Source: Bursaphelenchus xylophilus (lineage: Eukaryota; Nematoda; Chromadorea; Rhabditida; Aphelenchoididae). Taken from it: a stretch of DNA of 64,000 bases. A program made the position numbers and the translations under genes. The stretch spans positions 5,394,001 to 5,458,000 of the forward strand of contig CAJFCV020000001.1 of assembly GCA_904066235.2 (NCBI GenBank), in the 5' to 3' direction. The notes below the pieces were generated by a model. It ran no database searches. It was not told where the DNA came from and saw only the letters and a list, made by a program, of their open reading frames with translations. Below, piece after piece: positions 24,309 through 37,924 of this stretch (position 1 is the first letter of the stretch; each line of letters opens with the position of its first letter).

Positions 24309-27054
24309 TTTTCTTCTCTAAACTCATCTAGACGATGCGGAACGACGAACATCTTCTTTTATTAGTCGCGCCATGAAGTATCGACACATTTGTCGCGGAT
24401 GTCGCACGTGAAAATTGGAGAGAGATCGGGCGAAAGTGTATGTCGCTAATGCAAAGATGGGGAGTCGCAAAAAGAACGCACTGTGAAAAAGTGTCGGGAC
24501 TTTATTTATGCGACTAGTACTACTTATATTCGTAACAAATAATGTCGTATAATTGCCGAAATTACATGAAATTTTAGGTTTTTGTCATTCCAAGAATCAT
24601 CATTTTTGAAACTTACCCCGATAAAATTTTTTAATTGATAATAACGGTAATTAGAATGTCAAAAAGAAAGCTAAAAAAACCTCCTCAACGTGCAAAGAAC
24701 GCAAAAACAAAGAAAAGTTTGTTTTTTTGTGATAATATTTGCTCAAGGAAAACGGGGGGCGCCTTGTTCGCGGCCTTGTTTTAGCCTCAAAATAATAACA
24801 TTTATTCTTTGGTCGTAATGAAATCCCGGAAGAGATATGAATATCAGAGCTCTATAAACTTTTTTTCGGTAAAATACGCCTTCAGAAATCTTCAAAATTA
24901 AAATAAAACATTTTTCAAAATTTTAAAAAATGCGTTTTATTTACACTGTTTTAAGCTTGCTTACATTAGAACGTTCACGACAAAACACAAGGCCAAAAAT
25001 GGCGGGAATTTTAAATTTCAAATTATCCCCAGGGCAATTGGCCAGACTTTCCAGACAAAAAAGGCCATCCATCTCAGATCTTTGTATATAAACCCCATTT
25101 GACATCAAAAAACCCCTCGAATTCCATCTTTTTTCCATCTTATTTTCCCTCAGGCTAATCCACTTTTAAATGTAACATGTTGTTGATGTAGTGGCCCCTT
25201 ACATATTGGACCTGACAGAATGATAAGTGTGGAGCAAAATATGGGAAGAAAGAAAGGAGAGGCATGACAGAATTGACTTCATATAACACAATATAAAAAT
25301 GGGATTTTATGACTTCAGATGGCATCATAAGGCCATAAATAACATTTTCACCACAGATTGAGACAAATTAATCGGACCCGGGTCAATGTTGAAACCAAAA
25401 CTGGTCTGTTCTCCCTTAAACAATATCCGAAACGGAACCGCTCAAATTACCGCCAAAAGGCGACAAACGTTTTTTGGAATTTAAATGCTCTGAGGGCAGA
25501 ACGGCCAAGCCCTTTCTTGCCTATTTTCGCCTTTCAATTTTTTGCCTTCTTTTTTAAGTAATGGATATCCAAAAAGGCGCTCTAATTATCTAATTATCTC
25601 TGGAACTGCCTTAGGCAAGTTACTATGGACGTTAAGCGTTCCAAGAATACTAAAGGAGCTTATTGGGAAGGGCGAAAATGGTTTTGAGAATTGTCATGGA
25701 CATGGTTAGGGGAAGGGAGAAATTTTTTTGAAAGGGAGTAAAAATGGTCTTCCTCTGAAATTGCAAATCATAAAAAAATACATAAAGAAATTGCCGATGG
25801 AAACATTGCACACCTTTTGAAATTCCTGCAAATTCCTAAACTTCACAGAGCACTCCCTTTTTTTCTTACGAGCCCCTTAGGGCAACGAGAACGTTGGAAG
25901 TTTGGCGACAGCAAAGAGTTTACTGTTATCGCAAATATGGGTGCAGTAGATAAATTTATTTTAAAGATAATGTTCCTGAATTGCATCCTTGTTAAAACGG
26001 GAAAGGAAAAAACTAAAATATCGTATTTCATGATTCAAATAAGACATCAGTCTGTCAGAAAAATAATGAGCACCGCATCCAAAATTCTACAGCCGCAAAG
26101 AAAATGGATAAAACCGCCTAAAGCCATAATTTGCCCTTAGGGGAAAATGGCCAACATGGGGCAAATAATATATTTTTTATGAAGAACCGAAAATTTAATT
26201 AGCAAGCAGGTTAAATATGACAAAGAATATATTCTATATGTTTTAAAATTTGGTATTTTACCCAAAAATACGGCATTTTTGTTTAAAATTTCAAAAAATC
26301 CCAAAACTTTCCCTAAAACAATATTATGGTTGAATTAAAGTCTAAAGGCATGAAACACCCAAGACAGCTGCCCTCAGGGGTTTTTCTTTTGAGGAAAAAT
26401 TAAAACGCTTGTTAAACGCCTCAGGGCACCGAGGAGAGGCCGAAGAATGGAATAATAAGAAACAAAATATTCGATTTCACGTAAACAACACATGCCAGAG
26501 AGACTAATAATGTTGCCAAGGGAATTGACAACAATGTCACAGATCTTGAATAGTCTGATGACTTTTAACTTCAAAAAATAACGTCAAAACAAGTTTTTTT
26601 TGACTCAAAAAGTCGAAAAATGGAACGGATTGGGAATCATCAGGCGTGAGTCCACTTAATTTCTCTAAATTCTTATCAAAATAGATTTGTGCCCTCGGGA
26701 TACGTCAAGGAAGGCCCATTCCTCCCACTCACACCCTCTGAACTTGCAGCTGATATCAAAAAAAGTATAAAATTAAGTGAAAAACATACGGGAACACTCT
26801 TTCTTCCCACTTCTCAGGCTTTATAATCTCTATTCAGCCTCAATTTTACGGATCCCTCCGGGATTAATGGGTCTAAAAAGTTTCTGTCCAGAAAGTTCAA
26901 TGTAACTACTTTTTGTGCATTTTTTGGCGAAAAAGGACGTGAAAATCAAAATTAATTAATTTTAAAAACTTTCAGTTACTTTTTAAAGGCAAAACGGAAT
27001 TTTACAATAGCACAATGCGCTGTATTTTTTGGTTTAGAGATCTAAAAACGTTTC
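24309..27054. other. Intergenic, no gene seen
   Basis: Upstream of the long MCTP transcript. AT-rich with short random ORFs only; a longer one (25817-26140, +) shows no domain or splice structure. Contains one GGCCAAAAATGGCGGGAATT repeat word at 24991 and GTAAAATACG at 24869. Confidence 0.5.
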
Positions 27055-27126
27055 TTCCCATGCCGGGAATCGAACCCGGGCCGCGTGGGTGAAAGCCACG
27101 AATCCTAACCACTAGACCACATGGGA
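27055..27126 (-). tRNA. tRNA-Glu (anticodon TTC)
   Basis: A complete cloverleaf reads on the minus strand: 7-bp acceptor stem TCCCATG/CATGGGA, A box TGGTCTAGTGGTTAGGATT, anticodon stem-loop GTGGCTTTCACCCAC, and T arm CCCGGGTTCGATTCCCGG; discriminator A at 27055. The loop CTTTCAC gives TTC, decoding GAA. No intron. CCA is not encoded, as usual for eukaryotes. Confidence 0.97.
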
Positions 27127-27401
27127 GACGTTAACCGTGCCCCCTTATTGCCTTTTCTCCCTTCCCCTTTTGAAAAGTAACCATTATTTGTATAAAACAA
27201 TGCAATACTGGCTTGTAAAATGTTTTTTTATTAAGGAAACCAACATGCATGTATATGAATAATATCCGTTTTTTAAGACTTAAAGCACTCAGCGCTTAGG
27301 CTGTGAAAAACGATCCAAATGAAAACAACAATATATATGACATGATCCGATCTTGGTTAAACTGGGAAGAAAGATAGATGGCAAAAGAAGAGGGAGATGG
27401 C
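27127..27401. other. Short spacer between tRNA-Glu and patched-related gene A
   Basis: The 275 bp from the 5' end of the minus-strand tRNA to the stop of gene A, presumably the gene A 3' UTR. Nothing else recognised. Confidence 0.5.
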
Positions 27402-30400
27402 CTAGTTCTTTAACCGGCCCGAGATCTTTTCAATGAGACTGAAAATGGCCGGCAACATGACCAGGGAGTGGACGATGGTCAGCACGATGCACAGGAACAT
27501 GATCTTCACGAAAACCTGCAAAAAGTTGAATCTGATTTTGAAACATAAGACTAATACAATATGAGGAGAAAGATTGTTACCTGAGCCATGTATAGAGGTA
27601 CGAAAAGAAGGGAGAGCACCACCAAATTCGTGGAGAAACTGGCTTGGATTGCGGGGAATCCCACTGATGACAAGGTTAATATAAGACGCTCTTTCACCGA
27701 CAAGTTGGGGTCTTCAAATCCTGAAATATTTGTTTATAAGTTTTCTAAATCTTCAAGATTCATCAAGATCATTAGTTTGTCCAAAAAATAACGTCATCAT
27801 GACAGATTATCAGGCATTAGAAAAATATCTACACGAAAAGTACCCGTTGGGTCATCAAATTTTTGCAAAATTTTGTCGAGACAATAAATTTTGTGTATGC
27901 GGAAATTTAATCCATCCTTTACCTGCACTATGATAATGATACGAAACATGAGCCGGGATATCGACACTGAACCCAATCGAGATGACCATCGCAGCCATCA
28001 TAATCGGATCCATGGTTACTCCCTCCCAGCACAATGTGCCCAACATTCCAGTCATGATGGAGGCAATCACTCCACTGGCCACCAACACCGAGTACGTATC
28101 GTACATGAAGACGAAACAAACAAAAGCCATACAACAGAGAGTGGCCAAGGCGGATTGCCAAGCGTCGGTAGGCATGTTGTCGATGAGGTCCAGGAAGATA
28201 CCTTCATCTTGGTAAGAAGTGGCGTTGAATTGAGGGTACCTGTCGGTGACCGCTCGCCAACGACCGAGAAGACGAGAGCGCTCACTCCACGACTTGAGAT
28301 GATCTCCTTGATAGGCGGTAGTGAAGAAGAAGCTTTCAAGGATCGTGTGATTACTGAAAAAATAATTTAGAAACCCCATTTTTTGCAACAATTTGCGCTT
28401 ACTTTTCCTCCCTCAACTTCAAAAATCCCTTCCACCAATCGTATTCCGGCCATTCCAAGAAGGTCTTGAAGTCATCCGCATTGAATTTGGTTCTGTTTCC
28501 ACTGAACACCATCTGCTCTCCTTCCCCTTCCTCCTCTTGATCCGATTGCTCCTCGAAAGCCAGGAAATCGGGTAAGAAAAGACTGGTTGATTCTGGGCCC
28601 CAACTCTCCGGGAATGATTCCAATTCATGGACCAGATGATAGAGTTGTTTCACTCGCTCGGGATCTCCCAAATCTCCAGGATGATTGATAAAAACAGTGA
28701 TTACTGTGTAATAGGGAACGATCTGCTCTTCTCTGCGATGATCGATCGCCAGAAGAGGGGAATCCGAGGCGAACATCTTCTTCGTTGTCAGGTTTACTTC
28801 GAATTGGGTCAGCCACTGAAAACTTGGCCGTAAAGACGAGGAGAGTTACGAACTTTGGTCGTTTGATTTTGAATTTCATGAGGATAAAATGATTTTTTAT
28901 GTAAGTATTGCACTCCACACCAGAGCTTTTGCCTACACTTTCATTTTGAAAATCTTATTTTTTTATTTTTAAAAATAATATAATTTTTAAATCTTTCGAT
29001 GTTTTATAAAAATTTCGAACTAAAAATCCCGATATTTTTTTGAAATTTCAATCCGTTATAGATAATATCCAATTTCCATTCGATTCCAAGAACCGTATTT
29101 AAATATTTTGCCTTCAGATCACAACTTACATAAACCGAATGGATCAAAAATAAAGTCCAGAAAATGCAAACGATGACAGCGACAATTGTATTCGTGATAA
29201 CATCCACGTAAGTAATCACAAACTTGTTGAAATTCTTCTTCACTTTCTGATGGAACTTTCCACTTGGCTGAAATTTGAATATTTTTATATTATCCATGAC
29301 ATTTTTAATGTTTCCTTCAAAATTTGTATTCTGTCTTTCCCAATTACACCCTCGCTCTCGACTTTCTCGACGTTTCTCAAAAGTTTTGTTGTTTTCAATC
29401 ACTGGTTACAACGTGATCTGACGTCAGCAAACTTGTCGAATTCGTTATTTATTCTTACGGGTCTCGAGTTGATCTTTCTTTTTCAGTTTTCCGGTGTCGG
29501 AGTTTGAGACCCTGTCTTCATAACTGTACCGTGATAATAGTCTTGCAGTCATTATACTCTCAAATTTTTAAAAAATACCAAAAAAAAATATTTGAAATTT
29601 TTGCAAAAAAATCCAAAAAAAATCTATGAAAGCCATTAAAAAGTAGTGCAATTACAATTTCAGACATTACCAAGTAGCATACCTGCTTCGACTTAGTCGA
29701 GGGTACCATTTGCATCGGGTTTTTGACAGATTCCGCAGCTCCGATCGGGATGGATAACTTAAATCTCATCCTCTGCTCACTCCTCATTTCAAAGTTCCCA
29801 ACAATCGCCATTACACTTGTATAGAATGTAATCTGATACAAGAAGTCCACAAAGATTGATGCCATATTCCCCGCACACAGCAACGTGACCTCGGGCGACC
29901 CAGTGAAAGATCCGACGGCATCAGCGAGGATGTTGGTCAACGCCGAAATCAAGATCGCTGGGCCCGTATCGATCAAAACTAGGGACAATCGATGAGCCAC
30001 ACTGTCTTCTGGAGTCGGGTTCTCTCGCATTTGCTTGGATACACGTTGCCAGGCATGGATCATAAGATAGGCGTCATCCACTCCAATGGCCAGCACCAAG
30101 AAAGGGGTCACCAAAAGAATTGATCCGTATCGAATACCCGCAAAGAACATGAGGCCAAGGGCTGTGCCACTGGCCATAAAAGGGCATACACAAGCCATTA
30201 TGGCCAAAGCTATCTGAAGACACAAGCCGCGTAACAATTTATAACATCTTTCTATATTATCCATGAGGTCAGATGTCGGGCGTCAATAAAAGTTTGAAAA
30301 ATTAATGTTACCTTGTAAATGCTGACTTGTTGAAAGTAGACAGCCGATAGTAATACTGTCGTTGAAGATACGATGCACATAATTGTAAACCCAATGAGTA

Positions 30401-31568
30401 AAAATGGCAACATTGTCAACCCAGCTCGCACAATCTCGGCTTCAACGTAGGTTGTACTGATGGTCATCACATGCAAATTTTTGCTCTTATAGACCCTAAA
30501 TGACAAATAGAATCGCCAGTAAGTAGTCTTACATCTCAAAGTAGTCAGAAACAGCAGTTTCGTACTCCTTTAATTCATCGTCCGTCCATCCCCCTTCCCG
30601 CTCCGATTTATAAATCAAAGCAGCCATTTCTGCGTACTCAAGGTTCGTAAAATCATTGGGAGAAGTCTCGTTCTTGAAGTGAACACCGTAAATGCTCTGC
30701 TGGATATTGATTTTCTGTCCGTAGACATCTATCTTTGGGTAATTTAAACGAATTCGGTCATTCAGGGGCTCTTTTCTCGCAATGGCTGAGGTTTGGAGCT
30801 TTAGGCCATTCTAAAAAAGGAAACCAGTTGTAAAATACAATCACCAAGTCTTCTTATAATAAGTTAATAAGACCACAACTCACATAAAAATTGCGGAGCG
30901 GTTCGTTTAATTTGCAGAAATTACTGCAAAATTCATCAAAATTCTCGGTTTTGTTGGTAAAATGATTGAGAATTGTAAAGTTTGTCCTCACAAAGTCATC
31001 AATCTAAAAATAAACAATCCACTGAGCACTGCTCACCTCCACCAGCTCTTTTAAGTACTCTGGTTTGAGAATATTATCGCCTTTTTTGGGTTCTGCCAGT
31101 ACCATTATGGCCACTCCAATTCCATTTTGATCGAAAAATTCATTTCGGATATCCCGTTCGATCAGCGATCTGGCCCCATACGGAGTGTATCCAGTAATGT
31201 CATTCCGCTGCCTGCAAAAGGACCAATTTAAAACTTCAACTTTTTGAATAAAAATTTTCCCGCCAAATTTTGGCATTCTGCAACAATCCTTCAAAATGGC
31301 CTAAAAATCCGAATCTTGTAGTTCTAGAGTAATTTAAATGGCCCAGCACTCACTTTGACAGTAAAATTTTGACTGTGCAGATCAGCGTGATCAACGTGCA
31401 GACAGTAATAACCTTGTAAGTGTTGTTAACAATGAAGAAGGCCCATCGTTTGTACACTGAATGTACCGCTTTGATAAGTCGAGTCTCGCTTCCAGCTGAT
31501 GAGGCGCCCACGGAGGCGTCTTCTGATGCCGTATCGACCGGTTTCTCGACCGAAAGTCGACTGGCCAT
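27402..31568 (-). CDS. Patched-related protein A, 912 aa
   Basis: RND-type membrane protein with a sterol-sensing domain; in nematodes this expanded ptr family acts in cuticle formation, moulting and secretion. Exons: 31568-31354, 31211-31037, 31003-30884, 30810-30533, 30495-30312, 30213-29683, 29267-29130, 28815-28403, 28353-27923, 27720-27581, 27515-27402 (2739 nt, every phase agrees). The first helix is near residues 50-70, then a Cys-containing lumenal loop (CSNFCKLNEPLRNFY). Next come the sterol-sensing block with LAIGVDDAYLMIHAW in TM4, ISALTNILADAVGSF, a second lumenal loop, and the C-terminal block with ISIGFSVDIPAHVSYHYHS in TM10. TM4 keeps the paired acidic residues typical of RND pumps. 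Same architecture as gene B downstream, but diverged, with a short cytoplasmic C-terminus (EKISGRLKN). Which nematode ptr gene it corresponds to cannot be decided here. Confidence 0.93.
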
Positions 31569-32973
31569 GACCCAATTGAGATCTTACTCTCTGCCGCTAA
31601 AAATCAGTTGCAATAATTTTTAACTATTAATTGTACAAATTTTCGCGTAAGATAACGTCCAGCCAAGTTTACAGCAATTTTACCGTCAAAAATGTCTAAA
31701 ATACGGCGTTTTCCCGCATTTTGTAAAACTTTTGACACCGTCCCATCGTTTTGCCCTAAACCCGCAAAAAGTCGATAAGAACGCGCAAAACGGTTTTCTT
31801 ATCACTTCGGAACCCCATCACGTTTAATGTTACACCTCCAGCGGCGAGAGTAGAGGTATACATCAAGGTTATTACGTCAATGAAATGGAAATATTCCATC
31901 GACGAACACAAGTCAGAGAGGGTGAGAAATGGGGGTGGAGGGCTTGCAAACGATTACCGAAAGTATTAATTTGGAGTTTTCGGAAAAAAATTAAATAAAT
32001 GCTGGATGTCATAGTAGTATCTATGAAGAAATAGGGCCAATATCACAAAATTTTATCATGGATAATATAATTTGATGTCAAAAATTTGACCGAAACCGTG
32101 AATTGAATAACTTAAAAGCAATGGTAAGAAAGCCGAATCAACAAAGAAGGTATTTTTTGTACTTTGTACCTACATAACACCAGGAATTTCTTCAGTTTAC
32201 CTTCTTGAACCCTTTCGTTCAAAGATCAGGCCTCTCCTCAAATAAAATCTCATCAATTTCCGGTTGACCCGCAATTTTCGTAACCCCCAGACACTACTCA
32301 TTACTCGTAACCCCGCAAAGTAATAAATATTTTACAGCACACAGTAAAAGCTTTCGTTTTCCCGAACCCTCACTTAAAACAATATAAGAACTTATAACAA
32401 TATAAACATGGAAAACGAAAGGAAGATTTAACGCCTAAGGGCAAGAAAATCGCGGCTGAGGTTGGAGGGAGGGTCGCGTTAACCGGTAGTCGTGACATTA
32501 AACGTAGACAGTTTTTCGTCACTTAAAGCCTGGGGCAATTCTTTTTTTTCGAAGGGGGAGTGACTCCTTGATTTCGCTGGATGTAATTAGAGTTGTAAGG
32601 AGAGGAAAAAGAACGGATTAAAAATTTAATTGGGAATAAGGCTAAAATACGTCGATTGTTGGCGTTTTCTATTTGGATAACAGAAGGAAGGATACGATAT
32701 TAATCATCATATTTTAGAGGGGAAAATAAGTTAGAATGGCTGTGAAGTGCGAGAAACTCTCCATAAACACTGATAAATAAAGTCATCATGAACTCTTATT
32801 ATAAGTAGGCGTGGCCAAGAAATGCTTTGCCAAAAGTCAGCAAAATCTTTCGTAAAAATCTTAAAACTATAATGGCTAACATCAAAAAATTGATTTCTCA
32901 AGACTGCTCAGATAAAAAACAGACCGCAAGCAGTAAATACAAATTACTAAATTTAGGATTGTCAGTTTTCGCA

Positions 32974-33983
32974 GGGTCCAATTTCCTATTCGAATTCTGA
33001 ATCGAATAATTCGACCGAAAGTGCAAAATTCCAATTTTTGGGAAAATCGTCATTTGGGAGCAATTTTTGGCCCGGGGTTCGGTTGCTTGATTGCTTTCCG
33101 GAATCTCTGGAAATTTGAAATTTCCATGTTTTTTCAATTGCAAACATTTTGAAAAAATGGGAAAAATGTGCCATGAATGGCGTATAACTGCGATAAGTCC
33201 CTAAAATACCAGGAGAGGGGTATTCTATCCTTAAAACTTGCTACTAAGCCGTTTCAAGCATGGACTTTTTTTGCGGCTCACAGTGCATTCTTCCACTTTT
33301 TTCACTGTGAAATGCTTGTCACGCTCGCAAAATTCGTGGCGACGAAGTTGAAGAACCTTGCACCGCGGCGATTTTTGAATTTCACAGTGCAAAAGATCAA
33401 AAACTGCACAGTGCGGAAAGCTTGCGACAAAAAGTCAACGCACTTTTGAAACGGCGTAGTACTATATAGTATTTCCGCAAAAGTTAAAAAAGTATAGAAC
33501 TAACAAAAGAATTGCTATTTGGACTATGGACGTGTGAAGAATTTAACAGAGTTTTGCAACTTGAAGGATTGCCCGGAGATTTCCGAAAAACAACCATCTC
33601 AGAATCTTTTGATACTTTTTATATCTGTTGTACTAGGATAGCTGAACATCAGCACAAATTTTTCGTTATGAGAAGCTTCAATCTGTAAAAAACTTTTTAA
33701 AAGTTACTGAGCGTCGCACTTGGAACCGAAAAAATCCTCCTTTTCGGCAAATATCGTTATTGAAAATGTCAGAAAACCTCCAGGAGATAACGTTCGTAGC
33801 CTCAGGTGTATTTAATTTCATGTATTTTGACTTGTATTTAGAATTTTTTCTCAACCGCGATAATCGCCCGACCGACCTCCTTCCAAAATATTTTTTGTCG
33901 ACAATGACGATTTTCCCAAAAATTGGAATTTTGCACTTTCGGTCGAATTATTCGATTCAGAATTCGAATAGGAAATTGGACCC
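32974..33983. mobile_element. Foldback element with 81-bp inverted ends
   Basis: Near-perfect inverted arms at 32974-33054 and 33903-33983 with ends GGGTCCAATTTCCTATTCG. The interior (about 850 bp) has no transposase and holds a second, smaller inverted-repeat element. No convincing flanking duplication was found. Confidence 0.65.
33244..33459. mobile_element. Small TA-flanked MITE inserted in a larger foldback
   Basis: Inverted ends CTAAGCCGTTTCAA and TTGAAACGGCGTAG, both bordered by TA (33242-33243, 33460-33461). The arms also share CACAGTGC and AAAAAGTC words. TA flanks suggest a Tc1/mariner-mobilised MITE that landed within the 32974-33983 element. Confidence 0.6.
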
Positions 33984-36900
33984 AGGTCTAAAAATAAGCT
34001 CACCTAAAAGCATGCGTAAGAGAAAGGGTAACCCTAAGGAAACAGGCCCTTGCTTGTTGATTTAACTTACCCAGATTCCCCAACGCCGCCAAAAAAAAGT
34101 TTGTTCCTTCAAAAAGTCACCGGCTAGACTAGCCGTTCCCTTGTTTTACCACCTTCTTCGTCTACTTGTTGCAAAAAACAAAACAAACTTATTTCAGCGA
34201 TCATAAGGTCCGAATTACAATGAGAAACAAAAGCAGGGATGGAAGAACGGATTCAGAAGGCTGCATTAATTCTAATTCGACTCCGGAGATCCGAACAGGT
34301 CAGTTTTAATTTGAAAAACGCGACCATCCGCGACCCACAACTGAAAAAAAGTGAAAACGGCTCGAGAAAGGAGAAGAAATGATATAAAAATGTGTAATTG
34401 AAGGCAGGAACCCATATTCTGATAGCTTTCAACCAGTTTACTACTTCCCTTTTCGAGATCGATGGTTTTTGAATGGGCGGAAGGGCGCGAACTGCCGGAA
34501 AATCAAAGTTCAAAGCTTGGGGACCAGATGGGTCATGGATCATATAAAATTTTACGCCTGCTGCTTACGATAATCCACGCTTTAATATCTTATATGATTT
34601 GTGGGGTCAACTTTCCAATTATGACATTCTTTATTGCCAAAAATCATCTTATAACGGAAATGCCAAAAATGGCGGGAAATTCTAAAATTTGGACTATTAG
34701 TCTCTCCAATGGCATAAAACAAAGTATAGGCACAATTAAACAATAATAGATTTATTTTATTGCATTTAAAATCACCTAAAATTACTTTTTATGCCCTTAA
34801 AATCATAGATGACATTAACTTTGACCCCAAATAAAACTCGAACGACTGCTTCCAAAATATGTTTTGATAGTCAATAAACATACCACTGTAAATTTCCCGT
34901 TCACATTTGCCACCTCTATTTTAAACTTTTCCCTTTGGTGCTCTCTTGATTTCCTTTTTTTTCTCTAAAGATCTCTCTTTTCCTGCGCTCCCTCGGCGAA
35001 AAATGAAAAGTTTTGTCTGGAAAAATGTGTGAAACTACCAACGTGATCTGAGTGACGGAGTCAATTAATCGCCGCGAGGGATTTGATTTATTGCATAGTT
35101 GCGCAATCCAAAGGAATTTGAAAAAAAAACTGCTGAAGATTACAACGAAAGTAAAAGTGCGAAAAAAGTGACGTCATCAGAATCCTGAAGAAGATTGGAG
35201 CTGGACATTGAAGGATCGGGCCTGAACTTTCTTTCCTGACATTCCTTTTCACTCAATTTCTTACTTTTAAGAGGGCAAAAGAGAAACAAACTCCGAAAGT
35301 TGTCTGAAACCAGAAGGTGGACGAATTTGGGGATTCCTATGTTTTGTGTTTTGTAACAACAGCTGATCGTTGTTAGTAACGCTGTTTACAATATTGGAAA
35401 CAGTTATTATTGGGGATTTGATTGATTAATGGTGAAGGCAAGGAAAAGGAGCCGGAAAACGAAAAAAAAACAAGCACAGAGAAGGTAAAGTAATTACAGT
35501 CACGTCCAAAAGAAGTGGTAGTTAGCGAGTTTGAAGACCGTTTAAATTTAAATTTTCCATTTTCTGCGGAACCCTGAAAATTACTGTATGCATTTTTTAT
35601 CACTTTTTTCGAAGGAAAGTTATATTATCCATGACGAATTTTACACTTTTTTCCAAATTGGCTCAATTCTGATCAAAACAGACCATAGAACTTTTACAAT
35701 TCCAGCAAAGAACACAAACAGACCAAGAAGTTTCCAATCTGACCCACAAAACTCAAGTTGAACACCGATTTGCTCCAAAATTGCCTCCTCCACTTGATGT
35801 TTATGTTTTGAGAAGACCCTTCACTCAAATATAAGTAATCGTTATGAGTTTTGCTCTGTAAATTCCTTAAAAGTAAACTGTTTACAGCAGCGATTTCCGG
35901 ACTTTTTTTTTGATGGGTTTCGTAGGCTAAAATAATGTGAAAAAAGAAAAAATTCGAATAACATAAGAAAGTGATGGCTGGTAGAAGCCTTAAATGGAAT
36001 TTTAACTCACAAAGTTTTTGTTTGAATCAAAGTCGTATCGAGTTTTGACAAGAATTTTCCAAAATTACATAACTTGAGTCCAAAATTCCAAATTCTTCGT
36101 TGGAAACGTCAGTTCATCAATGTTTCCATCGATGCAACATCCGTCAACTCAATTCCCTCACCTTTTACTTTCCGATTCATCAACTTTCCTCCCCAAAACT
36201 AACGAATTTAAAGTTTTATCCATCAATTTCAAGTCTTTAATAACGAAAACCCTAGAATCACGCGATGAAACTTGTAGCCAGCCTTTAAGTCCACCCTCGA
36301 AAAGTGACGTCACCGTTTCCCAAATACTTTAATTGTTGTGACTACTGCACAAAGACATGCTTCAATGACCAGAACGGGTCTAAGGTCGTTGTCTTTGGTC
36401 GATTTGATATCCGATTTGATGAATATTGGGGTCAAATTACAATTAATTCGGATCAAATTGTAACCAGTAATTTGGTTAGTAAGCAATTGTAAATTTGGAA
36501 GTAGTTACCAAGTAAGGGCAAAGGTAGGATGGTCTTAAAACGTTACGAATTGCTTGTGAACCCCCAATTTACATGATTCAGCGAGCTGAGAAAAGGGTCT
36601 GCTCTGTGTTGTCGCTGTAAAAAGTCGGCGGAAAAATATTAGGGGAAGGTAAAGTAAACTACAAGTATTCGACCGAGGGTAATAAAATTTACTGAGAAGT
36701 AGCGTCAATGGTAGATCACAGACAAAAATGATGTTTGACATCAGCAAAAAGTAGATTGTTTGAAACCGCGGCAAACTATTTACAGCTGCTGGTCTGATCT
36801 TTCTCAAATTTTGCACGTATGATCTATCTTGGCTACAAATCAGTTTCTACAAGTCTTAGCTCGTACTTTGCAGGGAGATTGTGATATTCAGGGATCTGCA

Positions 36901-37924
36901 AGCGGGACTACCCTTTGGGTCTGAAAACCTTTGTGGTCTTGGCAAAAAGCAAGAAAAAAATCTTGCAACATTGTGTATATAATATTGCACCCTTACTATA
37001 CATCAAATCTCATCAAAATATGTGCGTCTCACAGCGAGCACATCCCCGTCAAATTTGGAATCAAAAAAATAATAATCAAGTCCGAAAATTCACGCCAGAA
37101 AATAGTAATCTTATTACTCATCAGGTCTGAATTCAAAAAAATTTAATTTGGAAAAAAACGAAACCCGTTTAAGAACTTTTTTTACAATAAATAGACTAAA
37201 AAGTAGCGAGAATCAAAAACGGCGACCGGAAAACGCTTCTCGAGGGTTTCGAACGCCTCAGGGCAAATATTCCAAGCAGCACTTGACATACCACAACTCC
37301 TTAATTTTTGAAGTAAAAAATTTTTTTTGATCCGATGAAAGTGAAAAAGGAGGGAAAGCGTCGATTACGCAACGCGATCGTCGCGGATGGAGTCAAACCT
37401 TGTTAAAATAATGATCATTTGGTCAACAAAAGAGGGTAGCTGGAGTAGTTGTTACCGGAGAACACGAAGGAAGGTCACTTTTCATCGCTGGAGTTGCAAA
37501 ATGAAAAAAAAGAGCTTTGCAAAAGAAGTCTTAAACAAAAATGGGCACAATTCAAAGGACCTTGAAGATGGATCGCTTCGAAAAAGAGACCGGATGTGGG
37601 AATTGAGAAGAGAAGGGTGTTAATAAGTACGGAGAACATGCAAGAAGCAGTGAACGAGGAAGTCCGTTTTGAAGGTAATCATGGTCTAAGGAACTTGAAC
37701 GTCTCCGGAAACGACAAATGCTAAACCTTTTGATGAGATGTGATGTCATCAAATTGTAAAAATTCGGCAAATCGCATTCCTCTGTAAAGTTTATTATTAT
37801 AATTCACAAATAGAACTGATTATGAAGCCAAATTTATCATATTTAATACAGCATCCAACACTACGCGTATTCTGGGAGTATTAATAACTTTTAATAAAAG
37901 GAATGCCATCAGATGAATTCCCCT

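Larger units (their letters stand above)
31569..37924. other. 6.4-kb gene-poor interval with repeats
   Basis: Upstream of patched-related gene A and downstream of the type II membrane protein gene. No exon chain with consistent phases or family similarity on either strand; the ORFs present (for example 37387-37623 and 36120-36332, +) look random. It contains the foldback element at 32974-33983, word copies at 31696, 32642 and 35619, and otherwise AT-rich unique DNA. Confidence 0.5.

Noticed and set aside
27891..28370. 159-codon plus-strand ORF
   Set aside because: Antisense to patched-related gene A exon 28353-27923, which has clear family motifs.
37387..37623. 78-codon basic plus-strand ORF
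   Set aside because: Isolated in a gene-poor interval with no splice partner or recognisable motif.
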